A stretch of 14,555 nt of DNA from CAZYMF01 sp964648215 (GTDB lineage: Bacteria; Desulfobacterota; Binatia; HRBIN30; JACQVA1). This document shows, one piece after another, positions 1 to 9,424 of the stretch. Location: NCBI GenBank assembly GCA_964648215.1, contig CAZYMF010000120.1, positions 1 to 14,555 of the forward strand, written 5' to 3'. The position numbers were made by a program, and so were the translations under genes. The notes under the pieces are model-generated. The model searched no databases. It had not been told where the DNA came from and saw only the letters and a program-made list of their open reading frames with translations. Within the stretch, counting starts at the first letter, position 1. Each line of letters starts with the position of its first letter.

Positions 1-748
1 CCAGGGCATCGGGCAACTGGACCCGACCCAAGCCCGCCTTGAGATCACGTTCGTGGAGGCGGCGCACGTCGTCGAGATGCGTCGTAAGCGAGTCCTTGAC
101 GCCTGCCGGCAGCATCGTCACTCGATCCTTGTTGCCTTTGCCTTCCCGAACCAAGATCTCGTTGCGCGTGAAATCGATATCCTTGACCCGAAGCCTCAGG
201 CACTCCATCAGGCGTAGCCCCGAGCCGTAGAGTAGCATTGCCATGATCCATGAAACACCGTCAAGCTGCTGCAACAGCGCCTCGACCTCCAATCGGGTAA
301 GCACAACCGGCAGCCGCTGCGGTCGCTTCGCTCGCACCACGTCGTCGAGCCAGCCAGGATCACGTCTCAGCACTTCCCTGTACAGGAAGAGAATCGCCGC
401 CAGCGCCTGGTTCTGCGTGGAGGCGCTCACGTGGCGCTTGACGGCAAGCGCCGTGAGAAACTGCTCGATCTCTCCCTTGCCCATCTCGGCCGGGTGCCGC
501 TTGTGGTGAAAGAGGATGAAGCGGCGGATCCAGCCGGCGTACGCCTCTTCAGTCCGAAAGCTGTAGTGCCTGGCGCGAATCGCTTCTCGCACCTGATCGA
601 GAAGCTTCGGCTTGCGCGTGGGCGCCTGGCCGTGCGCCGCCGCAGTGACGTGGGGGATGGCGACGGCCCGCTCCGCTGCGGCCGGTCCGTCGACCACGCG
701 GAATGGGGACCGCGACGTCCTCTTCATTATTGTGCTCGGCTGCGTCAT
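1..748 (-). CDS. intI: Integron-type tyrosine recombinase, C-terminus cut by window edge
   Basis: This reading frame stays open to the left edge, giving 249 residues of a site-specific tyrosine recombinase. Residues about 48-135 form the N-terminal SAM-like DNA-binding domain (DQVREAIRARHYSFRTEEAY, then ILFLYREVL). The catalytic domain begins near LTRLEVEALL. The first catalytic Arg is R179 in YGSGLRLMECLRL and the beta-hairpin Lys is K204 in REGKGNKDR. The stretch after TMLP (HLDDVRRLHERDLKAGLGRVQLPDAL) resembles the start of the additional domain that marks integron integrases rather than XerC/D. The HxxR box and the Tyr nucleophile lie outside the window. The ATG at 748 is chosen because GGGGAGG (761-755) sits 6 nt upstream. 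In-frame ATGs at 763 and 727 lack this. About 45 residues precede the usual family start. G+C in sampled stretches (about 59%) is a little below that of ppsA. The family call is firm; whether it is an active integron integrase is not known. Confidence 0.85.
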   Translation of the reverse strand, partial: MTQPSTIMKRTSRSPFRVVDGPAAAERAVAIPHVTAAAHGQAPTRKPKLLDQVREAIRARHYSFRTEEAYAGWIRRFILFHHKRHPAEMGKGEIEQFLTALAVKRHVSASTQNQALAAILFLYREVLRRDPGWLDDVVRAKRPQRLPVVLTRLEVEALLQQLDGVSWIMAMLLYGSGLRLMECLRLRVKDIDFTRNEILVREGKGNKDRVTMLPAGVKDSLTTHLDDVRRLHERDLKAGLGRVQLPDAL

Positions 749-768
749 GGGCGACCTCCCCATGGGCG

Positions 769-798
769 AACATAAGGCAAATGTGCCCGAAGGGACAA
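769..798 (-). promoter_or_regulatory. Possible sigma-70 promoter of the integrase
   Basis: On the minus strand TTGTCC (798-793) and TATGTT (774-769) are separated by 18 nt. Each matches 4 of 6 bases of the -35 and -10 consensus. Transcription would begin near 762, just before the GGGGAGG ribosome-binding site of the integrase. No LexA-type CTGT-N8-ACAG box, which controls many integron integrases, was seen upstream. The element is weak and rests on position and spacing only. Confidence 0.3.
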
Positions 799-904
799 CG
801 CCTAGGTCCGCGGAAAGGGTGCACAGCGAGCCAATCGTACGAACGGCGCGCGGTGGCAAGTCAGCGGCAAGGTTGCACGCGGTTGGACTAGCCGACTGCC
901 GCTC

Positions 905-3349
<2,445 letters not shown>

Positions 3350-3375
3350 GGGCAGACACTCCTGTGCGGAATTCG

Positions 3376-3391
3376 AGCAACTTCGCGGCCA
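3376..3391 (-). promoter_or_regulatory. ppsA: Candidate sigma-54 (-24/-12) promoter of ppsA
   Basis: The minus strand reads TGGCCGCGAAGTTGCT from 3391 to 3376. Against the RpoN consensus TGGCACGN4TTGCW it matches TGGC and TTGC plus the final W, with the obligatory 10 nt between GG and GC. Transcription would start near 3365. That leaves a leader of about 16 nt containing the ppsA ribosome-binding site AGGAG (3363-3359) and the ATG at 3349. Position, spacing and orientation all agree. No enhancer-binding site was identified, so this remains a prediction. Confidence 0.5.
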
Positions 3392-3520
3392 GCTTCGAGC
3401 TCCTTCGCCACAGCCGGGCACCGTCGCCCCCTTCGCAGCCCTGGGAAGAACGCGGGGGTCGGCGGGGGTGGAATCGAGAAGGTTGTCTCCAAACGGCGGG
3501 GTGCCGTGGCGATCGATCCG

Positions 3521-3536
3521 CCGCACAGTGTTTGCA
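3521..3536 (+). promoter_or_regulatory. Degenerate sigma-54-like element facing the CoA-transferase operon
   Basis: The plus strand reads CCGCACAGTGTTTGCA. It keeps GCAC and TTGCA of the RpoN consensus with correct spacing but lacks the first T and the first G of the -24 box. A transcript would start near 3547, giving a 46-nt leader. Because one of the two near-invariant -24 guanines is missing, it is much weaker than the ppsA candidate and could be chance. Confidence 0.2.
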
Positions 3537-3592
3537 TGGACCAAGAGACGGGGTGGGCGGGGCGAGAGGGGCGAGACGCGCGAGGGTGACCG

Positions 3593-5791
3593 ATGACCGC
3601 GACGACTGAAGGGGGACAGGTTCAGGTGGGTGCACCGCGAGACTTCTCGACGGTCGAAGCGTGCGTCGAGCACGCCATTGCCGCGGTCGGCAAGGAGATC
3701 GTCCTCGGGGCACCGCTCGGCCTCGGCAAGCCGAACCAGCTGGTGAACGCGTTCTTCCGCCGCGCCCGGGAAGACCCGTCGATCACGCTCACCATCTTCA
3801 CCGGCCTCTCGCTGGAGAAGCCGAAGCCGGCCAACGACCTGGAGGCGCGGCTCCTCGCCCCCTACCTGGCGCGGCATTTTGGAAACTACTGCGAGCTCGA
3901 GTACATGCAGGCGATCCGCGCCGGGACGCTGCCGTCGAACGTGCGCGTGCACGAGTTCTACTTCCGCGCCGGCTCGATGAACGGCGTGCCGTCGGCACAG
4001 CGCAGCTATATCTCGACCAACTACACCTTCGTCGCTCGCGATCTGCTCGAACGCGGGGTCAACATCCTGGTTCAGCTGGTCGCCGAGAGAGAGGTGGACG
4101 GGCGCCGCATGCTGAGCCTGTCGGGGAACACCGACGTCAGCCTCGACCTCGTCCCCATGTTGCAGCCCCTGCGCGAGAGCGGACGCAAGATCCTGACCAT
4201 CGCGCAGGTCCATCCGGACCTGCCCTTCATGTACAACAAGGCGATGGTCGAGCCCGGCTACTTCGACGCCATCGTCCGCAACCCCGCCTACGACACCACG
4301 CTGTTCGCCACCCCGAACCTGGCCGTCAGCGCCGCCGACTTCGCCGTCGGCTTTCACGCCAGCACGCTGATCAAGGACGGCGGCACGCTCCAGATCGGCA
4401 TCGGCGCGCTCGGCGACGCCGTCGTCTACGGCTGCCTGCTGCGCCACCAGTCGAACGACGCCTACCGCCGGATCGCGGCGGGGCTGGGTGCGAACGAGAC
4501 GCTGGTCGAGTCGATCGGCGGTCTCGCACCCTTCGAGCGCGGGCTCTACGGCTGCAGCGAGATGTTCGTGAACGGCTTTCTGCATCTGATGCACGCCGGA
4601 ATCCTCGAGCGGGCGGTGTTCGACGAGCCGCGCCTGCAACGGCTGCTCAACGAAGAGCGCCTCTCGACCGCGGTCGACGGCACGACCCTGGCGACCCTGG
4701 CGGCGGAAGGCGTGATCGCGGCGCGGCTGACCGACGACGACGTGGAGTTCCTACGGCACTGGGGGATCCTCCGGGCGGACGTCGGCTTCGAAGCGGGGAA
4801 TCTCCTCGTCGGCGGAGATCGCATCCCGGCGGATCTCGCCGACGAGGGCTGCTACCGCCGCATCTGCCGCGCCGCGCTCGGCCACTCGCTCGCCCACGGC
4901 GTGGTCATGCACGGCGGCTTCTTCCTCGGCCCCGCCGACTTCTACCAGGCCCTGCGCGACATGCCGCGCGCCGAGGCGGAGCGCATCGGCATGGACAGCG
5001 TGCGGCAGATCAACCGCCTCGCCGCTCCCGCGCTGCAATCGTTGCAGCGACGCCACGCCCGGTTCGTCAACACGGGAATGATGGTGACGCTCGGGGGCAG
5101 CGTCGTCTCGGACGGGCTCGAGAGCGGGCAGGTCGTCAGCGGCGTCGGCGGGCAGTACAACTTCGTGGCCCAGGCGCACGAGCTTCCCGACGGCCGCTCG
5201 ATCATCTGCCTGCGCGCGACGCGCGGCAGCGGCCAGCACGTGGCCTCGAACATCGTCGCCCACTACGGGTACTGCACCGTCCCACGCCACCTGCGCGACA
5301 TCGTCGTCACCGAGTACGGCGTCGCCAACCTGCGGGCCCGCAGCGACGAGGAGATCATCATGGCGCTGCTCAACATCGCCGACTCGCGCTTCCAGGAGGA
5401 GCTGCTGGAGACGGCGAAGCGGGCGGGCAAGATCGACCCCGCCTACCGCATTTCCGAGCGCTACCGCAACAATCTGCCGGCACGCGTGAGCGGCGAGATC
5501 GAGCGCTGGCGCCGGCAGGGTTACTTTCCGCCCTTCCCGTTCGGCACCGATTTCACCGCCGAAGAGATTGCCATCGCCCGCAGCCTGCGGGATCTCAAGG
5601 CGCTGATGGACGAGCCGCGCACGCTGATCCGGAAGCTGATCCGCGCCTTCACCCACGACGTCGACGAGGTCGAGGCCAAGCGCTACCTCGAACGCATCGC
5701 CCTCGAGCACCCGCACAGCGCCAAGGAGGTCATCCTGCGGCACCTGCTGCTGCTCGAGCTCGAGGAGCACGGCGACCTGCGACCGCTGTGA
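3593..5791 (+). CDS. Acetyl-CoA hydrolase/transferase family protein, extended form
   Basis: A 732-residue cytoplasmic member of the class I CoA-transferase/acetyl-CoA hydrolase family (COG0427 type). Such enzymes move CoA between carboxylic acids, or to water, through a glutamyl-CoA thioester. The N-terminal half has IVLGAPLGLGKPNQLVNAF. The oxyanion/CoA loop is TLQIGIGALGDAVVYG (about 265-280). The expected catalytic Glu is E323 in YGCSEMFVNG, equivalent to HTEMFSDG in 4-hydroxybutyrate CoA-transferases. The C-terminal domain carries SGVGGQYNFVAQAHELPDGRS (about 516-536) and DIVVTEYGVANLRARS (569-584). It is much longer than the usual 430-500 residues: extra sequence lies between about 335 and 480, and about 110 charged, probably helical residues follow 620. 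The ATG start has GAGGG (3582-3586) 6 nt upstream. It is the first gene of a three-gene unit. The substrate cannot be told from sequence. Confidence 0.88.
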   Translation: MTATTEGGQVQVGAPRDFSTVEACVEHAIAAVGKEIVLGAPLGLGKPNQLVNAFFRRAREDPSITLTIFTGLSLEKPKPANDLEARLLAPYLARHFGNYCELEYMQAIRAGTLPSNVRVHEFYFRAGSMNGVPSAQRSYISTNYTFVARDLLERGVNILVQLVAEREVDGRRMLSLSGNTDVSLDLVPMLQPLRESGRKILTIAQVHPDLPFMYNKAMVEPGYFDAIVRNPAYDTTLFATPNLAVSAADFAVGFHASTLIKDGGTLQIGIGALGDAVVYGCLLRHQSNDAYRRIAAGLGANETLVESIGGLAPFERGLYGCSEMFVNGFLHLMHAGILERAVFDEPRLQRLLNEERLSTAVDGTTLATLAAEGVIAARLTDDDVEFLRHWGILRADVGFEAGNLLVGGDRIPADLADEGCYRRICRAALGHSLAHGVVMHGGFFLGPADFYQALRDMPRAEAERIGMDSVRQINRLAAPALQSLQRRHARFVNTGMMVTLGGSVVSDGLESGQVVSGVGGQYNFVAQAHELPDGRSIICLRATRGSGQHVASNIVAHYGYCTVPRHLRDIVVTEYGVANLRARSDEEIIMALLNIADSRFQEELLETAKRAGKIDPAYRISERYRNNLPARVSGEIERWRRQGYFPPFPFGTDFTAEEIAIARSLRDLKALMDEPRTLIRKLIRAFTHDVDEVEAKRYLERIALEHPHSAKEVILRHLLLLELEEHGDLRPL

Positions 5792-5811
5792 CCGGAACCG
5801 GAGCCGAACCC

Positions 5812-6774
5812 GTGAAACATCCCTTGGAAACCGGCGCGCGGATCTCCCCGCCCGCGCACCCGCACAAACGTCGCGAGCCGCTGCCTTGGGATCGACCCAA
5901 GCCGCCCGAGGAAGATCCGGACGCGCCGCGGCGCGTCGAGACGATCCTCGCCAGCCCGAGTTACCGGCAAGCCGATCAGGACGTCGATTTCCTCAACCGC
6001 GACGACACGCGCGGCGTGCGCCTGCAGGTCGACTACCTCAAACCCGAGCTGCTGCTCGAGCAGCACGGTGTCCGCCACACGATCGTGGTGTTCGGCAGCA
6101 CACGCATTGCCGAGCCCGGCGCGGCGCAGCGGAGCGTCACCGGCTGGCAAGAGGCGGTGGCAGGCGCCCCCGACGACCCGGAGCTGCGGCAGCGGCTGGC
6201 GGTGGCCGAGCGCATCCAGGCCAAGAGCCACTACTACGACGTCGCCCGCGAGCTGGGGCGGTTGGTCGGCAACGCGGGCCAGGGGCCGCACGACTGCCGC
6301 GTCGTGGTCATGACCGGCGGCGGGCCCGGCATGATGGAGGCGGCCAACCGCGGCGCCTATGACGTCGGCGCCAAGTCCATCGGCTTGAACATCAGGCTGC
6401 CCCAGGAGCAGTACCCGAACCCGTACATCACCCCCGAGCTCTGCTTTCGCTTTCACTACTTCGCCATGCGCAAGCTCCACTTTCTCCTGCGCGCCAAGGC
6501 GCTCGTCGCCTTCCCGGGCGGTTACGGCACGCTCGACGAGCTGCTGGGAACCTTGACCCTGGTGCAGACGCGCACGATGAAGCCGCTGCCCATCGTGCTC
6601 GTGGGGGAACGCTTCTGGCGACAGGCCCTCAACGCCGATTTCCTGGTGGATGAAGGTGTGATCGATCCGGAGGACCGCGAGCTGTTCTGGTTCGCCGAGA
6701 GCGCACAGGAAATCTGGGAGGGCATCCTGCACTGGCACGAGGTCAACGGTGAGCCACTGTTCGCATGCACCTGA
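5812..6774 (+). CDS. LOG-family (lysine decarboxylase-like) nucleotide phosphoribohydrolase
   Basis: A 320-residue Rossmann-fold protein of the LOG/TIGR00730-type family, long mis-annotated as lysine decarboxylase. Characterised members cleave nucleoside 5'-monophosphates to base and ribose 5-phosphate. The signatures are VVVMTGGGPGMMEAANRGA (165-182), the conserved Arg-Lys in YFAMRKLHF (R220, K221) and FPGGYGTLDELLGTL (234-248), whose Glu243 is the expected catalytic residue. About 85 proline- and charge-rich residues precede the core, so the protein is longer than the 180-220-residue plant-type LOGs and shorter than PpnN. The GTG at 5812 is preferred because GGAG (5800-5803) lies 8 nt upstream. 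An in-frame GTG at 5788 overlaps the previous stop as GTGA and would add eight residues. The 20-bp gap to the CoA-transferase gene indicates co-transcription. Cytokinin activation is possible by family but not shown. Confidence 0.88.
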   Translation: MKHPLETGARISPPAHPHKRREPLPWDRPKPPEEDPDAPRRVETILASPSYRQADQDVDFLNRDDTRGVRLQVDYLKPELLLEQHGVRHTIVVFGSTRIAEPGAAQRSVTGWQEAVAGAPDDPELRQRLAVAERIQAKSHYYDVARELGRLVGNAGQGPHDCRVVVMTGGGPGMMEAANRGAYDVGAKSIGLNIRLPQEQYPNPYITPELCFRFHYFAMRKLHFLLRAKALVAFPGGYGTLDELLGTLTLVQTRTMKPLPIVLVGERFWRQALNADFLVDEGVIDPEDRELFWFAESAQEIWEGILHWHEVNGEPLFACT

Positions 6775-6831
6775 GGTCGGCCCTGGCGCACAGATCTCGT
6801 CCCGCTCGAACACGTCGTCGAGGAGGTCGCC

Positions 6832-8223
6832 ATGAAGCTCTCCTTTCACGGTGCCGACCGCAACGTCACGGGCTCCTGCCACCTGGTCGAATGCGCCGGG
6901 CGGCGCGTCCTCATCGACTGCGGCCTCTACCAGGGCGGGCGTGAGCTCGCGGAGGAGAATGCAGAGCCGTTCGGCTTCGATGCAGCCAGCATCGACTACG
7001 TTCTGCTCACCCACGCCCACCTCGATCACTGCGGCCGCCTGCCGCTCCTCGTCAAGCGCGGGTTCCACGGCGAAATCGTCACCACCGCCGCCTCGCGAGA
7101 GCTGGCTCGGCTGGTGCTCCTGGATTCCGGGCATCTGCACGAGGAAGAGGCGCGCCGTGAGGCGCGCAGGTCTACGCGGCACGGCAAGCGCGCCGAGGGT
7201 GGCGCGCCGCTGTACACGGTGCTGGATGCCCTCAACAGCTTCGAATACTTCGGGCAGACGGCTCGGTACAATCAGCCCATAGCGCTGGCTCCCGGCATCC
7301 GCGCGACCTTCGTCGACGCCGGCCACATCCTTGGTTCCGCGAGCATCTGCCTGGAGCTGGAGGAAGCGGGGCAGCGGCAGACCGTGCTGTACTCGGGGGA
7401 CCTCGGCAACTCCGGCCGGCCCTTGCTGCGCGATCCACAAACGCCGGCCGCGGCCGACGTCGTCGTCATGGAGACCACGTACGGTGACCGGCTGCACAAG
7501 CCGGTCGGGCCGTCCGTCGAGGAGCTGTACACAGCGATCGCCGACACCTTCGAGCGTGGCGGCAACGTGATCATCCCCACCTTCGCCCTCGAGCGCGCCC
7601 AGGAGCTGCTGTACTTCCTGCGCGAGGGCGTGGAGGCCGGTCGGCTATCGCGCTCGTTGCAGGTGTTCCTCGACTCGCCGATGGCCATTTCGGCAACGAC
7701 GATCTTCGAGCACCACCCGGAGTGCTATGACGCGGAGACGGCGGAGCTGTTCCACGAGGGACGCGATCCCTTCGACCTTCCAGGGTTGCACTTCACCCGG
7801 GAGACGCAGGAGTCCATCGCGATCAACCGCATCGGCGGCGGTGCCGTCATCATGGCCGGATCGGGCATGTGCACCGGGGGGCGCGTGCGGCACCACCTCA
7901 AGCACAACCTCTGGCGCGAAGACTCGAGCGTGCTGTTCGTCGGCTACGCCGCCCGGGGCACCCTGGCGAGGATCATCATCGACGGGGCCAAGAAGATCCG
8001 CCTCTTCGGCGAAGAGATCCCGGTCCGCGCGAGCATTCACACGATCAACGGATTCTCCGCCCACGCCGACCAGGCGGAGCTGCTCGCCTGGCACCAACAG
8101 ATCGGTGCCCCGGGACGCACCTTTCTGGTGCACGGGGAGCAAGAGACGATGCGCCACTTTGCCGGGCGCCTGAAGAACACCCGGGTGGAGATGCCGGAGC
8201 TCAACCAGGAATTCGAGCTGTGA
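6832..8223 (+). CDS. Beta-CASP/RMMBL metallo-beta-lactamase-fold ribonuclease
   Basis: A 463-residue cytoplasmic protein of the RNA-processing metallo-beta-lactamase group (CPSF73/YsbB-like). The zinc-binding motifs are complete: HAHLDHCG (61-68), Gly-His165 in VDAGHILGSA, and YSGDLG with Asp190. The beta-CASP insert carries METTYGDR (Glu204), IPTFALERAQELLYFL (248-263) and VIMAGSGMCTGGRVRHHL. The RMMBL end carries INGFSAHADQAEL (His411) and FLVHGEQETM (His434). All expected metal and active-site residues are therefore present and an active endo- or exoribonuclease is likely. The RNA target is unknown. The start has a strong AGGAGG (6821-6826) 5 nt before the ATG. It follows the LOG gene by 57 bp and is the last gene of the plus-strand unit, facing the patatin gene end to end with a 74-bp gap. 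It is not RNase J, which is longer with a different C-terminal domain. Confidence 0.93.
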   Translation: MKLSFHGADRNVTGSCHLVECAGRRVLIDCGLYQGGRELAEENAEPFGFDAASIDYVLLTHAHLDHCGRLPLLVKRGFHGEIVTTAASRELARLVLLDSGHLHEEEARREARRSTRHGKRAEGGAPLYTVLDALNSFEYFGQTARYNQPIALAPGIRATFVDAGHILGSASICLELEEAGQRQTVLYSGDLGNSGRPLLRDPQTPAAADVVVMETTYGDRLHKPVGPSVEELYTAIADTFERGGNVIIPTFALERAQELLYFLREGVEAGRLSRSLQVFLDSPMAISATTIFEHHPECYDAETAELFHEGRDPFDLPGLHFTRETQESIAINRIGGGAVIMAGSGMCTGGRVRHHLKHNLWREDSSVLFVGYAARGTLARIIIDGAKKIRLFGEEIPVRASIHTINGFSAHADQAELLAWHQQIGAPGRTFLVHGEQETMRHFAGRLKNTRVEMPELNQEFEL

Positions 8224-8297
8224 CGTCGCTCGGCGCGGCAAAGATGGGTTTGCTCCCCATGTGAAGTGCTGCCACCCGCGTTCCCGGGCCGGCCAAC

Positions 8298-9287
8298 TCA
8301 GCGCGTGACGCGGGCGGCGGCGCCATCCAGCCAGCGCGTCACTTTACGGAGCAGCGGCGCCGCGTGGTCGAGCTTGGCCCGGATCTCCGGCAACGCCTCG
8401 CGCGCGGCAGCGCGCCCCGCGGCGATCACCTCGGCGGCACGATGGAAGTCAAAGACCCCGATCTCCGGCAGTGCGATCGCAATCAGGTGGTCCGGGGGGT
8501 GGTCGCGCAGCCGCCCCGCGGCGATCCCCGCCTGGACGATGGTGGTCGCCTTCGAGAGCACGTCGAACAGACCAGGGCCCTCGTCCTCCTTCGGGCGCGC
8601 CCGCTTCGCGCGGGAGGATGCCGCGGGAGGCCGCGGCGCGTTGCGCCCGTCGATCCGATCGTGAAAGCGGGCCAAGAGCTGCGCGGCAAGGCCGTGCGCC
8701 TCTTCGGAATACAGCGCTCCGTCGTTGGGAGGACCCAGCACACTCACGGCGATTACGAACTGCGCACCGAGATGGCGCGCGACATCCACCGGCACCGGGT
8801 TCACCAATCCGCCGTCTACCAGCACGCGGCCTTGGCAGTGGTGCGGCGTGAGGAGGCCCGGAATCGCGGTACTGGCACGCACCGCGTCCATCACGCTCCC
8901 CTGTCGCAGCACGACCTGGTCGCCGGACTGCAGGTCGGTGGCCACGGCGGCGTAGGACAGCCGCAAGGCTTCGATGTGCTTGCCAATGTACGGCCGAATG
9001 AACTGCATGGGCCGACGACCATCCATCAGGCCCGCGTGCGGCCAGGTCGGAACCAGTAGCCACAGCACGCGTCGACGTGTCAGCCCACACATCGCAACGC
9101 GAAACCCTGCGAGCTGACCGGCAGCGTATGCCGCGCCGACCATGGCGCCGGCGCTGGTGCCGGCGACGTAGGCGACGCGAACGCCGGCCCGCGTCAGCTC
9201 CTCGAGGACGCCGATGTGCGCCAGACCGGCAGCGCCGCCGCTGCTCAGTGCGACACCGACTGCTAGTTGCGGAACGGTCGTAGCCAA
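8298..9287 (-). CDS. Patatin-like phospholipase (RssA/NTE-type)
   Basis: A 329-residue serine acyl-hydrolase with a Ser-Asp dyad, expected to act on lipid esters at the inner face of the membrane. The nucleophile is Ser45 in AGTSAGAMVG (GxSxG). The catalytic Asp is D158 in LVDGGLVNPVPV, and ASTAIPGLLTP (138-148) is a further family block. The oxyanion-hole loop reads SSGGAAGLAHIGVLEEL: the usual Arg or Lys of GGGxR/KG is Ala20. Residues about 214-238 form a Pro/Ala/Lys/Arg-rich linker. There is no signal peptide or clear membrane segment. No ATG fits. TTG at 9296 directly abuts GGAAGGA (9303-9297), so TTG at 9287, which has 9-nt spacing, is preferred; the difference is three residues. It lies 137 bp downstream of the P-type ATPase gene on the same strand. 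The family is clear, the substrate is not. Confidence 0.88.
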   Translation of the reverse strand: MATTVPQLAVGVALSSGGAAGLAHIGVLEELTRAGVRVAYVAGTSAGAMVGAAYAAGQLAGFRVAMCGLTRRRVLWLLVPTWPHAGLMDGRRPMQFIRPYIGKHIEALRLSYAAVATDLQSGDQVVLRQGSVMDAVRASTAIPGLLTPHHCQGRVLVDGGLVNPVPVDVARHLGAQFVIAVSVLGPPNDGALYSEEAHGLAAQLLARFHDRIDGRNAPRPPAASSRAKRARPKEDEGPGLFDVLSKATTIVQAGIAAGRLRDHPPDHLIAIALPEIGVFDFHRAAEVIAAGRAAAREALPEIRAKLDHAAPLLRKVTRWLDGAAARVTR

Positions 9288-9424
9288 GGCAACCAATCCT
9301 TCCGCAATATTGTAGCGCCCACGATCGTCGTGCCGTCAAGTAGGGATGGCCGAACGGTCGATCAGGCCGAGCCGCGCACGTGAGCTCGGGGCGGCCGTGT
9401 AGACGTCCCCGGAGGGATCATCCT

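Larger units (their letters stand above)
3350..3592. other. Divergent intergenic regulatory region between ppsA and the CoA-transferase unit
   Basis: This 243-bp stretch separates two divergent start codons and has no convincing reading frame of its own. Besides the ppsA -24/-12 candidate it holds a degenerate plus-strand copy (3521-3536), a short GGCG/CGCC inverted repeat around GATCGATC near 3508-3522, and a purine-rich run of GCGAG-type repeats at about 3558-3586 that ends in the ribosome-binding site of the plus-strand gene. It must contain the control signals for both transcripts. Confidence 0.6.

Noticed and set aside
863..903. AGCGGCA/TGCCGCT inverted repeat after the ppsA stop
   Set aside because: Seven pairs around a 27-nt loop with no T-run is too weak for a terminator or an attC-like site.
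3661..6774. Plus-strand open frame of 1037 codons ending in the LOG protein
   Set aside because: Upstream of about 5812 it is an Arg/Pro/Ala-rich shadow of the CoA-transferase gene in another frame. Only the LOG part shows family motifs.
5683..7497. Minus-strand 604-codon frame
   Set aside because: It is antisense to the LOG and ribonuclease genes, which carry complete catalytic motifs. Its own sequence looks like no family.
8244..8260. ATGGG/CCCAT hairpin between the convergent ribonuclease and patatin genes
   Set aside because: The stem has only five pairs and no T-run follows on either strand, so I do not call it a terminator.
9367..9389. CCGAGC/GCTCGG inverted repeat between the ATPase and patatin genes
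   Set aside because: The stem has six pairs with an 11-nt loop and no T-run; such repeats are frequent by chance at this G+C.
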